Source: Candidatus Rubrivivax defluviihabitans
Lineage (GTDB): Bacteria > Pseudomonadota > Gammaproteobacteria > Burkholderiales > Burkholderiaceae_C
NCBI GenBank assembly: GCA_016709385.1
Contig: JADJMW010000022.1
Span: 731,064 to 795,063, forward strand
DNA: 64,000 nt
Direction of reading: 5' to 3'
A program made the position numbers and the translations under genes. Position 1 is the stretch's first letter; every line of letters starts with the position of its first letter. Positions 17,747 through 25,193 of the stretch are shown piece after piece. Under the pieces are notes generated by a model. It worked only from the letters and a program-made list of their open reading frames with translations, did no database searches and was not told the origin of the DNA.

Positions 17747-18502
17747 ATGTTCGAATCGACCCTGCCTGCCGACGGTGCCGAGCTCATGCACCTGAGCCAA
17801 TTCCAGCGCCTGCAGGAAGCTGCGCTGCACGACACCGAAACCGAGGCGGGCGGCACGCTGCTGACTTCGTTGAACGCCTCGCTGCTGCAGGACCTGATGC
17901 GCTTCGACCCCGCCGCCGACGAAGGCACCGGGCTCGAAGCGCTGGAGGTGCTGGCGGCCGCCGTGCGCCATGGCCGCGCCTTGTTGCTGCACCTGCAGTA
18001 CCACTACCGCGTCATTGCCCTCACCGTCTTTGCCGCCGACGGATCGCTGCACTGCAAGCTGCCGCTGCAACAGCTGCTGGCGCTGGAGCTGGGCGACCTG
18101 CGCGTGCTGCACGTGGAACCGGCGCGGCTGCGCCCGCTGTCCAGCGGCGAGACCGACCGCGTCGGCGAAGCCGGGGACTATGCGACCCTGAGCCCGCTGC
18201 TGTGGGAGCTGGCCCTGCGCGGTGCGCGCGAGACGCTGCTGCCTGAAATCGCCGGCCCGGCCGCCTACCGCGTGGCGCCGGGGTCGGCACTGCACCGGTT
18301 GGGCTTGAGCGGGTCGCTGCAAGCGGCGGTGGAACAGCTGCGCCAGCGGCCCTGCAACGTGGCCGAGATCGCCTCCTGGCCCGGCTTCGACCGCGAGCGC
18401 GCGACACGTCTGCTCAATGGCCTGTACCTGCATGCGGCGTTGATCGTCAGCCGCACGCACCCGGCGGCGATCAACGGCGGCCGGGCGGCGCAGGCTTGTT
18501 GA
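17747..18502 (+). CDS. Conserved hypothetical protein
   Basis: 251 aa, soluble, Leu/Ala-rich, no signal peptide and no family I can name. The central part (ALLLHLQYHYRVIALTVFAADGSLHC) resembles an alpha/beta sensory or roadblock-like fold. The last 60 residues (VAEIASWPGFDRERATRLLNGLYLHAALIVSRTHP) look like a small winged or helical domain. Preceded by EamA (divergent). Its 3' end overlaps the convergent TIGR02444-like gene by 32 bp. Confidence 0.6.
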   Translation: MFESTLPADGAELMHLSQFQRLQEAALHDTETEAGGTLLTSLNASLLQDLMRFDPAADEGTGLEALEVLAAAVRHGRALLLHLQYHYRVIALTVFAADGSLHCKLPLQQLLALELGDLRVLHVEPARLRPLSSGETDRVGEAGDYATLSPLLWELALRGARETLLPEIAGPAAYRVAPGSALHRLGLSGSLQAAVEQLRQRPCNVAEIASWPGFDRERATRLLNGLYLHAALIVSRTHPAAINGGRAAQAC

Positions 18503-19130
18503 TGCCGGCGCCCGGATCGCCCGCAGAGCGCCGGGTCGCAGGCGTCGCGCAACACGCATCGACGAGGGTGGCCAGGTGCCGCGGGCCGGGCGGCTGGGGC
18601 ACGCCGGGCAAGCTGGCCAGGTAGCGCCCCAGGCTGGCGGCAACCGCGATCGGCGGCCGCTTCGGCCTGGCCGGTGGCGGCCAGCTGCCTGCCAGCTCGA
18701 ACAGCAGCGTCTGTTCGACCGACTCGGCCTGAAGCTCGAGTGCCGCGACGCGCCGCCGCAGCGCCAGGGCCGGCGCCGCGGTCGAAGCCTTCGCGCCGCC
18801 GTGCTTGAGCGTTCGCCGCACGGCGCGCAGCGGGGCGACCACCTCGGCCTGCCAGCGCCCGACGCAGGCCGCGGCCTGCCGCAGCAGACGCTGGTCGAGC
18901 GCACGCCCCGCCAGGCCGACCCAGCCGCAGAAGAGCAGCAGGTTGACATCGGCACCGCAGCGATCCTGCAGCGCCAGGCAGGCTTCCTGCACGCCAGGGG
19001 CCCGGTAGACGCGCAGCGACCAGCGCCAGAACGGGTTCGCCTTGCGGCGGCCTGGTGCCGCCGGCGTGCTGCGCGCTTTCGATGGCTTCGGCAGCGGGCG
19101 CTTTCCGGGGGCTGTGTTCACGGTGCTCAT
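18471..19130 (-). CDS. TIGR02444/DUF2390-like protein
   Basis: 219 aa. After a basic Pro/Lys-rich N-terminus comes PFWRWSLRVYRAPGVQEACLALQDRCGADVNLLLFCGWVGLAGRALD, the signature of the TIGR02444 family of unknown function, then a helical part. The ATG at 19130 overlaps the stop of the metallophosphatase gene (ATGA). It is the last gene of a coupled string that begins with phenylphosphate-synthase-like genes, although its family is widespread and housekeeping in style. Confidence 0.75.
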   Translation of the reverse strand: MSTVNTAPGKRPLPKPSKARSTPAAPGRRKANPFWRWSLRVYRAPGVQEACLALQDRCGADVNLLLFCGWVGLAGRALDQRLLRQAAACVGRWQAEVVAPLRAVRRTLKHGGAKASTAAPALALRRRVAALELQAESVEQTLLFELAGSWPPPARPKRPPIAVAASLGRYLASLPGVPQPPGPRHLATLVDACCATPATRRSAGDPGAGINKPAPPGRR

Positions 19131-19855
19131 CCGGTGTGCAGGAAGTGCCGGCTCCGGCCATCGAGCACGAGGCAGGTCAGGATACCGCTGCGGTAGGCCC
19201 CGGTATCGATGCCGATGCGATTCGGCCGCAGCTGCGGGCTTTCGGCGATGCTGTGGCCGTGCACGACGACCGCGCCGTGATCGAGGGTCGATTCGAGGAA
19301 CGGCGAGCGGATCCACATCAGGTCGCGCGCCGCCTGTCGGTCCAGCGGCACGCCCGGCCGCACCCCGGCGTGGGCGAAGAAATAGTCGCCGCAACGGTGG
19401 CCGGCCTCGGTCGAGCGCAGGAAGCCGCGGTGGGCCGACGGCAGCAGCGCGTCGAAGGCATCGCGCAGGGCGGCCACGGTGGCGTCGTCGCGGCGGCTGC
19501 GGTCGGTGATGGCGACGCCGTAGTCGGCCAGCGTGTCCAGGCCGTCGTAGTCGAACCAGTGGCGCCCGGCATCGAGGTCGCCGTCGAGGAAACGCAGCCA
19601 GAGATCCTCGTGGTTGCCACGCAGCGTGATGCGCGTAAAACCCGGCGGCGGGGCCGCGATCAGCGTCTCGACGACGCGCCGGGAGTCGGCGCCCCGGCTC
19701 ACGTAGTCGCCCAGGCAGACCAGCTGCCGGTGCCGGGCCGGCCGCCGCGCCGCGTCGGCTTCGATCCCGGCCATGAGCGCCTGCAGCAGGTCGAAGCGGC
19801 CATGGATGTCACCGATTGCATAGACCACGGTCCCGGCTGCGGTGCTCGCATTCAA
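19127..19855 (-). CDS. Calcineurin-like metallophosphatase (ApaH/PrpE-like)
   Basis: 242 aa. PPP-type metal motifs are GDIHGRFD (GDxHG), GDYVSRGADS (GDxxDRG with Ser replacing the usual Asp), RGNHED (GNHE), AHAGVRPG and VHGHS. It probably hydrolyses a phosphate ester, dinucleoside polyphosphate or phosphoprotein. No ATG is in frame near the start; a TTG at 19855 overlaps the UbiX stop codon (TTGA), which would couple translation to the aryl-carboxylation operon. Whether it acts on phenylphosphate intermediates is speculation. Confidence 0.78.
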   Translation of the reverse strand: MNASTAAGTVVYAIGDIHGRFDLLQALMAGIEADAARRPARHRQLVCLGDYVSRGADSRRVVETLIAAPPPGFTRITLRGNHEDLWLRFLDGDLDAGRHWFDYDGLDTLADYGVAITDRSRRDDATVAALRDAFDALLPSAHRGFLRSTEAGHRCGDYFFAHAGVRPGVPLDRQAARDLMWIRSPFLESTLDHGAVVVHGHSIAESPQLRPNRIGIDTGAYRSGILTCLVLDGRSRHFLHTG

Positions 19856-20469
19856 GCCGGCGTCCGTCGCGACTCCCTCGTCTCTTCGCCGTGGCCGGTC
19901 CAGCGCCGGAACAGATCGTGCTCGATGCCGACCTGGTCGAGCGCCTTGCCCAGGCTCTGGTGGATCAGGTCCATGATCGACTTGGGCCGGTGGTAGAAGG
20001 CCGGCATCGGCGGCAGGATCACGGCGCCGCAGTCGGCGGCACGCGCCATCAGGTCCAGGTGGCCCTTGTGCAGCGGCGTCTCGCGCACCATCAGCACGAG
20101 CTTGCGGCCTTCCTTGAGCTGCACGTCGGCCGCCCGCACCACCAGGTTGTAGGTAAACGAGTTGGCGATCGCCGACAGCGTCTTCACCGTGCACGGCGCG
20201 ACGATCATGCCGCGCGTGCGGAACGATCCGCTGGCCACCGCCGCGCCGACGTCCTTGTTGTTGTAGACGACATCGGCGAGTGCGCGCACCTCGTCCAGCG
20301 AGCAGTCGGTCTCGATGGCCAGGTTCATGCCGGCGGCCTCGCTCAGGATGAGGTGCGTGGGCTGGCCCAGCTCTTTCAGCACGCGCAGCAGTTCGACCCC
20401 ATAGATCACCCCGGTGGCGCCGGTGATGGCCACGATCAACGGCAATCTCGACGCATCATGGCCAGGCAT
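19852..20469 (-). CDS. ubiX: UbiX/Pad1-family flavin prenyltransferase
   Basis: 205 aa. Makes prenylated FMN, the cofactor of UbiD-type (de)carboxylases. Visible motifs are LIVAITGATGVIYGVELLRVL (FMN loop), SEAAGMNLA, GSFRTRGMIVAPCTVKTLSAIANSFTYNLV (catalytic GS-F and CSxxT-like stretch) and LVLMVRETPLHKGHL. Length and motifs are complete. It lies 18 bp behind the CBS-domain gene in the same operon as a UbiD, a functional pairing expected from the family. Confidence 0.93.
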   Translation of the reverse strand: MPGHDASRLPLIVAITGATGVIYGVELLRVLKELGQPTHLILSEAAGMNLAIETDCSLDEVRALADVVYNNKDVGAAVASGSFRTRGMIVAPCTVKTLSAIANSFTYNLVVRAADVQLKEGRKLVLMVRETPLHKGHLDLMARAADCGAVILPPMPAFYHRPKSIMDLIHQSLGKALDQVGIEHDLFRRWTGHGEETRESRRTPA

Positions 20470-20487
20470 GGACGGGGTCCGATCGTT

Positions 20488-21171
20488 TCAGGTGGCCAGT
20501 GCCGCCGGCGCGACATCGGTCGATTCGAGCACGCCGAAGCCTGCGGCCTCGAGGGCGCACACGACGCCAGCCATGTCGTCGGTGTGCAGCCGCACGACGA
20601 CCTTGCACTCGGCAGGGCCGGCCGCGGCGTTGCCGTCGTGGTGGCCGATCGGGTACAGCGCCTGCAGCACCGCGCCCGCCGCTTCGGCGACGTCGGCGAT
20701 GCGCCCGAGCACACCGGGGCCGAGCCGCACCGGCGCCAGCGTGAGGCCGCTGCGCCGCTCCCACGCGCCCAGGCAGTGCGCGGCGAGATGGAAGATCTCG
20801 TTGGCCGAGATGATGCCGACGACACGTTCGCCATCGAGCACCGGGAACTGCGCCACGCCGAGCTGCTGGCCCTTGAGCAGGCACTGCTGCATGGTGTCGT
20901 CGGCCAGCACCGTGGCCGGGTTGCGCACCATGATGTCGCGCACCCTCAGTCGCGTGACGAAATAGTTGAATTCGTCCGGGTTCTGCGTGCGCAGCACGAA
21001 GGCGCCCATGCGCAGCAGGTTGGCGCGCGTCACCAGCCCGCGCAGGCGTCCGTCGTCGACCACCGGCAGGGCATGCAGGTTGTTCTCGCTCAGGATGCGC
21101 TTGGCCTCGGACACCAGCGTGTCGCCGGGGATCACCACCGGGTCGGCCTGCATCCAGTGGCGCACGATCAT
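20488..21171 (-). CDS. ppsC: Two-CBS-domain protein, PpsC-like (phenylphosphate synthase stimulating subunit)
   Basis: 227 aa, about 24 kDa, the size reported for PpsC of Thauera. Two CBS repeats (about 1-60, VRHWMQADPVVIPGDTLVSEA; about 75-135, VRDIMVRNPATVLADDTM...GIISANEIF) are followed by an ACT-like tail (KVVVRLHTDDMAGVVCALEAAGFGV). CBS pairs bind adenine nucleotides. In the known enzyme this third protein stimulates the PpsAB phosphotransfer. The ATG overlaps the UPF0261 stop (ATGA). The symbol rests on context plus domain layout. Confidence 0.8.
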   Translation of the reverse strand: MIVRHWMQADPVVIPGDTLVSEAKRILSENNLHALPVVDDGRLRGLVTRANLLRMGAFVLRTQNPDEFNYFVTRLRVRDIMVRNPATVLADDTMQQCLLKGQQLGVAQFPVLDGERVVGIISANEIFHLAAHCLGAWERRSGLTLAPVRLGPGVLGRIADVAEAAGAVLQALYPIGHHDGNAAAGPAECKVVVRLHTDDMAGVVCALEAAGFGVLESTDVAPAALAT

Positions 21172-22436
21172 GCCGGCACCTCCGCGGCGTGCTGCGGCGC
21201 CTGCGCCTGCGCGAACAGCGCGACGAATTCGTCGACCGCGGCACGGGCAAATTCCGGCGTATACAGGTGCAGGTCGATTTCCTTGACGCGGCCCGGCTCG
21301 TCCAGCCGCTGCTTCAGCCGCGCGACGAAGGCGGCGTCGGCCGCCGGGTCGTGGATCGGCCGGCCAGGCTTGTCCAGCGACGACCAGCCCTGCAGCGGCA
21401 CCAGGAAGGTCCACGGTCCGCGCGCGCGGTTCAGGCGCTGCGCGATCACGTCGGCCGCCTGGCGCAGTTCGTCGGCCGTGCTGCGCACCTGCACGCGCAG
21501 CGCATCCTGCACGACCTGCACGCGGTCCTTCGTCTTCTCGAGCATGTCGGCGCGGCCGCCGTAGGACAGGATGTCCAGGCCGCAGGGGGCCAGCACCATC
21601 GGGATGCCGGTCTCGACGGCGGCCATCAGTCGGTCGGGGCCGGGGTCGCGGTTGCCCTTGAACAGGTGTTCGAGCACGCCGCCGATGCACAGGTCGAGCA
21701 CGCCTTGGAAGGCGCCGTCGCGGATCATCTCCTCCATCGCACGGTCGCCCTTGCCTTGGGCGTGGCAGACGATCGGCGTGAAGCCGGCTGCCTCGAGCAT
21801 CGCCAGCGCCGACTGCACGGCCATCTCGCCGAAGCCGAAGGACGAGACCGCGACGCAGGGCTTGTCGAACTCGAATTTCGTGCCCTGGGTCATCTCGACC
21901 ATGCCGCAGATGGCACCCACCGCATTGACGATCTGCGCCTTGAGCAGCGGATTCATCTTCACGATGTCCAGCACCGTGTGGTGCATCGTGATGTCGCGCG
22001 TGCCGACGTACTTGTCGATGTAGGCCGGATGCGCGGCCATCGGCGAGGCCATCAGCTTCGGCAAGCCGAAGGGCAGCCGCTTCATGACCGACGTGGCCAC
22101 CAGCGTCGCCGTGCCGCCGCCGATGCCGATGATGCCGTGCACGCGGCCCTGGCGCAGCAGGTCGTCGACGATCGCGGCGGCACCGGCGATCTGGTTGTTC
22201 GTGGCGGCGTCGCGGTCGCTGCGGTATTTCTCGCGCACGACCTCGATCGGCAGGCCGCCGCGCAGCGCCACGTCCTCGGTGCGGATGTCGCCGGGAAACG
22301 GCGGCGGTTCCTCCATGCTGAAGTCGAGCAGGATGGCCTCGTGGCCGCGGCCCTGGATCAGATGCTTGACGAAGACGATGTCCTCGCCGCGCGTGTCCAG
22401 GTTGCAGACGATGACGATGCCCTTGCGTGTGTCCAT
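21168..22436 (-). CDS. UPF0261 / Tm-1-like ATP-binding protein
   Basis: 422 aa. N-terminal GIVIVCNLDTRGEDIVFVKHLIQGRGHEAILLDFS and GIIGIGGGTATLVATSVMKRLPFGLPKLMASPMAAHP are the family's nucleotide-binding signature; the C-terminal half has VLAPCGLDILSYGG and GPWTFLVPLQGWSSLDKPGRPIHDP. Proteins of this group (related to the N-terminal domain of tomato Tm-1) often stand beside uncharacterised catabolic genes; the reaction is not established. It lies inside the pps/UbiD operon, 44 bp after ubiD, and overlaps the CBS gene. It is not one of the phenylphosphate carboxylase subunits known to me, which makes this operon unusual. Confidence 0.88.
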   Translation of the reverse strand: MDTRKGIVIVCNLDTRGEDIVFVKHLIQGRGHEAILLDFSMEEPPPFPGDIRTEDVALRGGLPIEVVREKYRSDRDAATNNQIAGAAAIVDDLLRQGRVHGIIGIGGGTATLVATSVMKRLPFGLPKLMASPMAAHPAYIDKYVGTRDITMHHTVLDIVKMNPLLKAQIVNAVGAICGMVEMTQGTKFEFDKPCVAVSSFGFGEMAVQSALAMLEAAGFTPIVCHAQGKGDRAMEEMIRDGAFQGVLDLCIGGVLEHLFKGNRDPGPDRLMAAVETGIPMVLAPCGLDILSYGGRADMLEKTKDRVQVVQDALRVQVRSTADELRQAADVIAQRLNRARGPWTFLVPLQGWSSLDKPGRPIHDPAADAAFVARLKQRLDEPGRVKEIDLHLYTPEFARAAVDEFVALFAQAQAPQHAAEVPA

Positions 22437-22480
22437 GTCGTGTCGCGCCCGAAAGTCCGGTGCCTGGCCGATGCCCTGCG

Positions 22481-23995
22481 CTATTTCCCGCCCTTGGCCT
22501 TCTTCACCTCGGGCCGCGTCAGCCGGTTGACCATGCCGGCCACCGGGCTGGTGCCGCTGAAGCCGTATTCGTTCCAGCGGTCCGAGACCTTCTGCAGCAC
22601 CGCGCGGTCCATGAAGATCTCGTTCGGCTTGTTGGTCCACTCGTAAGGCGTGCAGGCGTCGAGGATGATGCGGCTGGTGATGTCGCGCGCCTCGATCGGC
22701 AGGCCGGGGTCGAGCGGCGTCGAGCGGCCGCGGTCGATGATCTGCGCCGAGCGCTTGGGATCGAAGCGCGTCGCCAGCGCCCACCAGATGCGGTCCCAGT
22801 CGTCGGCCTCGATATCGTGGTCGACCGTGATCACCCCCTTCACGCCGTAGTGCCCGGTGGTGCTGGCGATGACCGCGTTGCCGACGTGATTCGAGTGCCC
22901 CGGGTACATCTGCTTGACCGACACCACGACCCAGAAGCGGCCGCAGGCCTCGGGCGGGATGTACACGCTCTGGATGCCCGGCACCTTCATCGTCTCCAGG
23001 TCGTGCCACAGCGTGGCGGTGCGGTTCAGCGACTGGATCATGTGGATGTCGTTGATCGGCTTGCCCACCGTGGTCGACCACATGACCGGGTTGTTGCGGT
23101 GCAGGATGCGCTTGATGCGCAGCACCGGCTTCGGATAGTCCTTGCCCTTGTTGCCCGAGTAGTAGCCGGTGTATTCGCCGAACGGCCCTTCCTCCATCAG
23201 CTCGTTGGGGTCGATGAAGCCCTCGGCGATGATCTCGGCGTTGGCCGGCAGCATGAGGCCGGTGACGTCCGACCTGAATACCGGCACCGGCCGGCCGCGC
23301 AGCGAGCCGGCGATATCGTATTCGTCGACCTGCGCGCTGACCAGCGTCGACGCGGCCAGGAACAGCACCGGGTCGCAGCCGACGACGGCGGCGGCGGGCA
23401 TCAGCTCGCCGCGATCGGCGTATTTCTTCATGTGCATGTCGCCGTGCTTGCCCTTGATGATCTGCGAGCCCAGGATGTCGCGCCCCAGCACCTGCGAACG
23501 GTAGGTGCCCAGGTTGGTCCAGCCGGTGTCCGGGTCCTGCGTCACCAGGTAGCCCGAGGTGACGAAGAAGCGCCCGCCGTCGTCGGGATAGAACCAGGGC
23601 GAGGGAAATTTCTCGATGTCGATGGCGTCGCCGGTGATGACGTTTTCCATCACCGGCGGCTTGTCGACCAGCCGCGGCTTGATCATCTGCTTGGTCGTCA
23701 GCTCCATCCACTTCTTCGACAGCTGGCTCATCGACAGCGACGGATCCTGCTCCAGCGCGATGGCCAGGCGCTGCGCGGTCGTGAAGGCGCTGGTGAAGAC
23801 CGGGATGTCGTAGCCCTTGACGTTCTCGTAGAGGAGCGCCGGTCCCTTCTGTTCCTCGTTGACCTTGGAGATGTGGCAGAGCTCGTATTTCCAGTCCACC
23901 TCGGCGGTCACGTGGTGGACCTGGCCGTGGGCTTCGAGCGCGGCGATATAGCTGCGCAGGTCGTCGATGGGCTTGACTTCGGTTCTGGCGTCCAT
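22481..23995 (-). CDS. UbiD-family (de)carboxylase, phenylphosphate-carboxylase-like
   Basis: 504 aa, complete. prenyl-FMN enzyme motifs are in place: TNLGTYRSQVLGRD (catalytic Arg) and MEEGPFGEYTGYYSG (the two catalytic Glu of the E-x4-E motif), with metal- and cofactor-binding stretches GHSNHVGNAVIAS and ITVDHDIEADDWDRIWWAL. The N-terminal DLRSYIAALEAHGQVHHVTAEVDWKYELCHISK resembles PpcA/PpcB-like carboxylases more than quinone-pathway UbiD. Together with PpsABC and UbiX it would carboxylate phenylphosphate to 4-hydroxybenzoate. Only one UbiD is present, while Thauera uses two. Confidence 0.9.
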   Translation of the reverse strand: MDARTEVKPIDDLRSYIAALEAHGQVHHVTAEVDWKYELCHISKVNEEQKGPALLYENVKGYDIPVFTSAFTTAQRLAIALEQDPSLSMSQLSKKWMELTTKQMIKPRLVDKPPVMENVITGDAIDIEKFPSPWFYPDDGGRFFVTSGYLVTQDPDTGWTNLGTYRSQVLGRDILGSQIIKGKHGDMHMKKYADRGELMPAAAVVGCDPVLFLAASTLVSAQVDEYDIAGSLRGRPVPVFRSDVTGLMLPANAEIIAEGFIDPNELMEEGPFGEYTGYYSGNKGKDYPKPVLRIKRILHRNNPVMWSTTVGKPINDIHMIQSLNRTATLWHDLETMKVPGIQSVYIPPEACGRFWVVVSVKQMYPGHSNHVGNAVIASTTGHYGVKGVITVDHDIEADDWDRIWWALATRFDPKRSAQIIDRGRSTPLDPGLPIEARDITSRIILDACTPYEWTNKPNEIFMDRAVLQKVSDRWNEYGFSGTSPVAGMVNRLTRPEVKKAKGGK

Positions 23996-24046
23996 GTTCG
24001 CTCCGGTGGTCTGTTCGTGAGTGGAAAGGGGGTGGGTGCGGACGCG

Positions 24047-25180
24047 CTAGCCGACGCGCTTGCCGGCCAGCATGCCCGAGAGGATGTAGTCCATGGCCGA
24101 GCCGCCGGCGGTGCCGCGCCCGGTCTGCGTCTTCGCGCTCCAGACCGTCTCGGGCCGCGCCTGGAGGATGAAGATGTTGCCGCCCGCAGGCAGGTCCTTG
24201 TCGACGGCCCACTCGATGTCCATCGGCTGGCCGTAGTGCTTCTCGATGCGCTTGCCCATCCAGGCCAGCTCGGTGATCTCGTCGTCGATCAGCGACTGCA
24301 CCTTCTGCCGTTCGAAGGGGATTTCCATCGCCTGTGCGGTCTGCGTCTTCGGGTCGACGGTGACGCAGAGCTGCTTTTGCGAGACGACGCGCTCGATGAT
24401 GTCCAGCGTGACCTTGTTGACCACGAAGTGGTCCGGCGTGACCTCGCCCGAGACCACCGACTCGCCGAAGCCGAAGTTCGAGTCGATGACGATCACCGAG
24501 CGGTCGCCGTTGGCGGGGTGGATGGTGAACATCACCCCGGCGGTGTAGGCGTTGGCCATCTTCTGCACGCCCACGCTGATGGCCAGGCCGTCGTCGTCGA
24601 AGCCCTTGTTCGCGCGGTAGGCGATGGCGCGCGCGGTGTACAGGCTGGAGATGCAGCGGCGCATGTGGTGCAGCACCTCGTCGACCCCGCGCACCCACAG
24701 GTAGGTGTCCTGCTGGCCGGCGAAGCTGGCGCCGGCCAGGTCCTCGGCGGTGGCGCTCGATCGCACGGCCACCGGCACCGCCGGCGTGCAGGCGCGCAGC
24801 GACAGCTTGCGGTAGCACTCGGCCACCAGATCCTCGATCTCGACCGCGAACGGCTGCGCCTCGACGAGTCCGCGGATGCGCTCGCTGATCGATTCCAGCG
24901 CCGCCAGGTCCTGCGCGTCGGCGCCGGCGAGCAGCGCCCGCAGTTCGCGGGCGATGCCGCTGTCGGCCATGAAGCGCCGGTAGCCCTCGGTGGTGAGTGC
25001 AAAGCCGGGCGGCACACGCACGCCGGCGTTGATCAGTTCGCCCAGCGACGCGCACTTGCCGCCGACCAGCGGCACCGCGTCGCGGCGGCAGTCCTCGAAC
25101 CAGCACACCAGCGGCGGGCGCGACGCCACGCGGGCCAGCGTGGCCCGCGCGACGACATCGGCCCCGGCCAGGCTGCCCAT
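24047..25180 (-). CDS. ppsB: Phenylphosphate synthase subunit PpsB-like (PEP-synthase N-terminal ATP-binding domain)
   Basis: 377 aa, about 41 kDa, matching the 40-kDa subunit of Thauera phenylphosphate synthase. It is the ATP-grasp half of a PEP-synthase: VPLVGGKCASLGELINAGVRVPPGFALTTEGYRRF, VAVRSSATAEDLAGASFAGQQDTYL, SVGVQKMANAYTAGVMFTIHP, ending in IFILQARPETVW. The phosphohistidine and PEP domains are absent and lie in the neighbouring gene, as in PpsA/PpsB. It would transfer the beta-phosphate of ATP to PpsA. Starts 13 bp after ppsA. Confidence 0.88.
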   Translation of the reverse strand: MGSLAGADVVARATLARVASRPPLVCWFEDCRRDAVPLVGGKCASLGELINAGVRVPPGFALTTEGYRRFMADSGIARELRALLAGADAQDLAALESISERIRGLVEAQPFAVEIEDLVAECYRKLSLRACTPAVPVAVRSSATAEDLAGASFAGQQDTYLWVRGVDEVLHHMRRCISSLYTARAIAYRANKGFDDDGLAISVGVQKMANAYTAGVMFTIHPANGDRSVIVIDSNFGFGESVVSGEVTPDHFVVNKVTLDIIERVVSQKQLCVTVDPKTQTAQAMEIPFERQKVQSLIDDEITELAWMGKRIEKHYGQPMDIEWAVDKDLPAGGNIFILQARPETVWSAKTQTGRGTAGGSAMDYILSGMLAGKRVG

Positions 25181-25193
25181 CGCCGGTTCCCCT

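Noticed and set aside
21168..25106. 1312-aa minus-strand frame that would fuse UPF0261 with UbiD and PpsB regions
   Set aside because: Only its last third (from 22436) is UPF0261; the upstream part is an out-of-frame translation of ubiD and ppsB, each of which has its own ATG and complete motifs.
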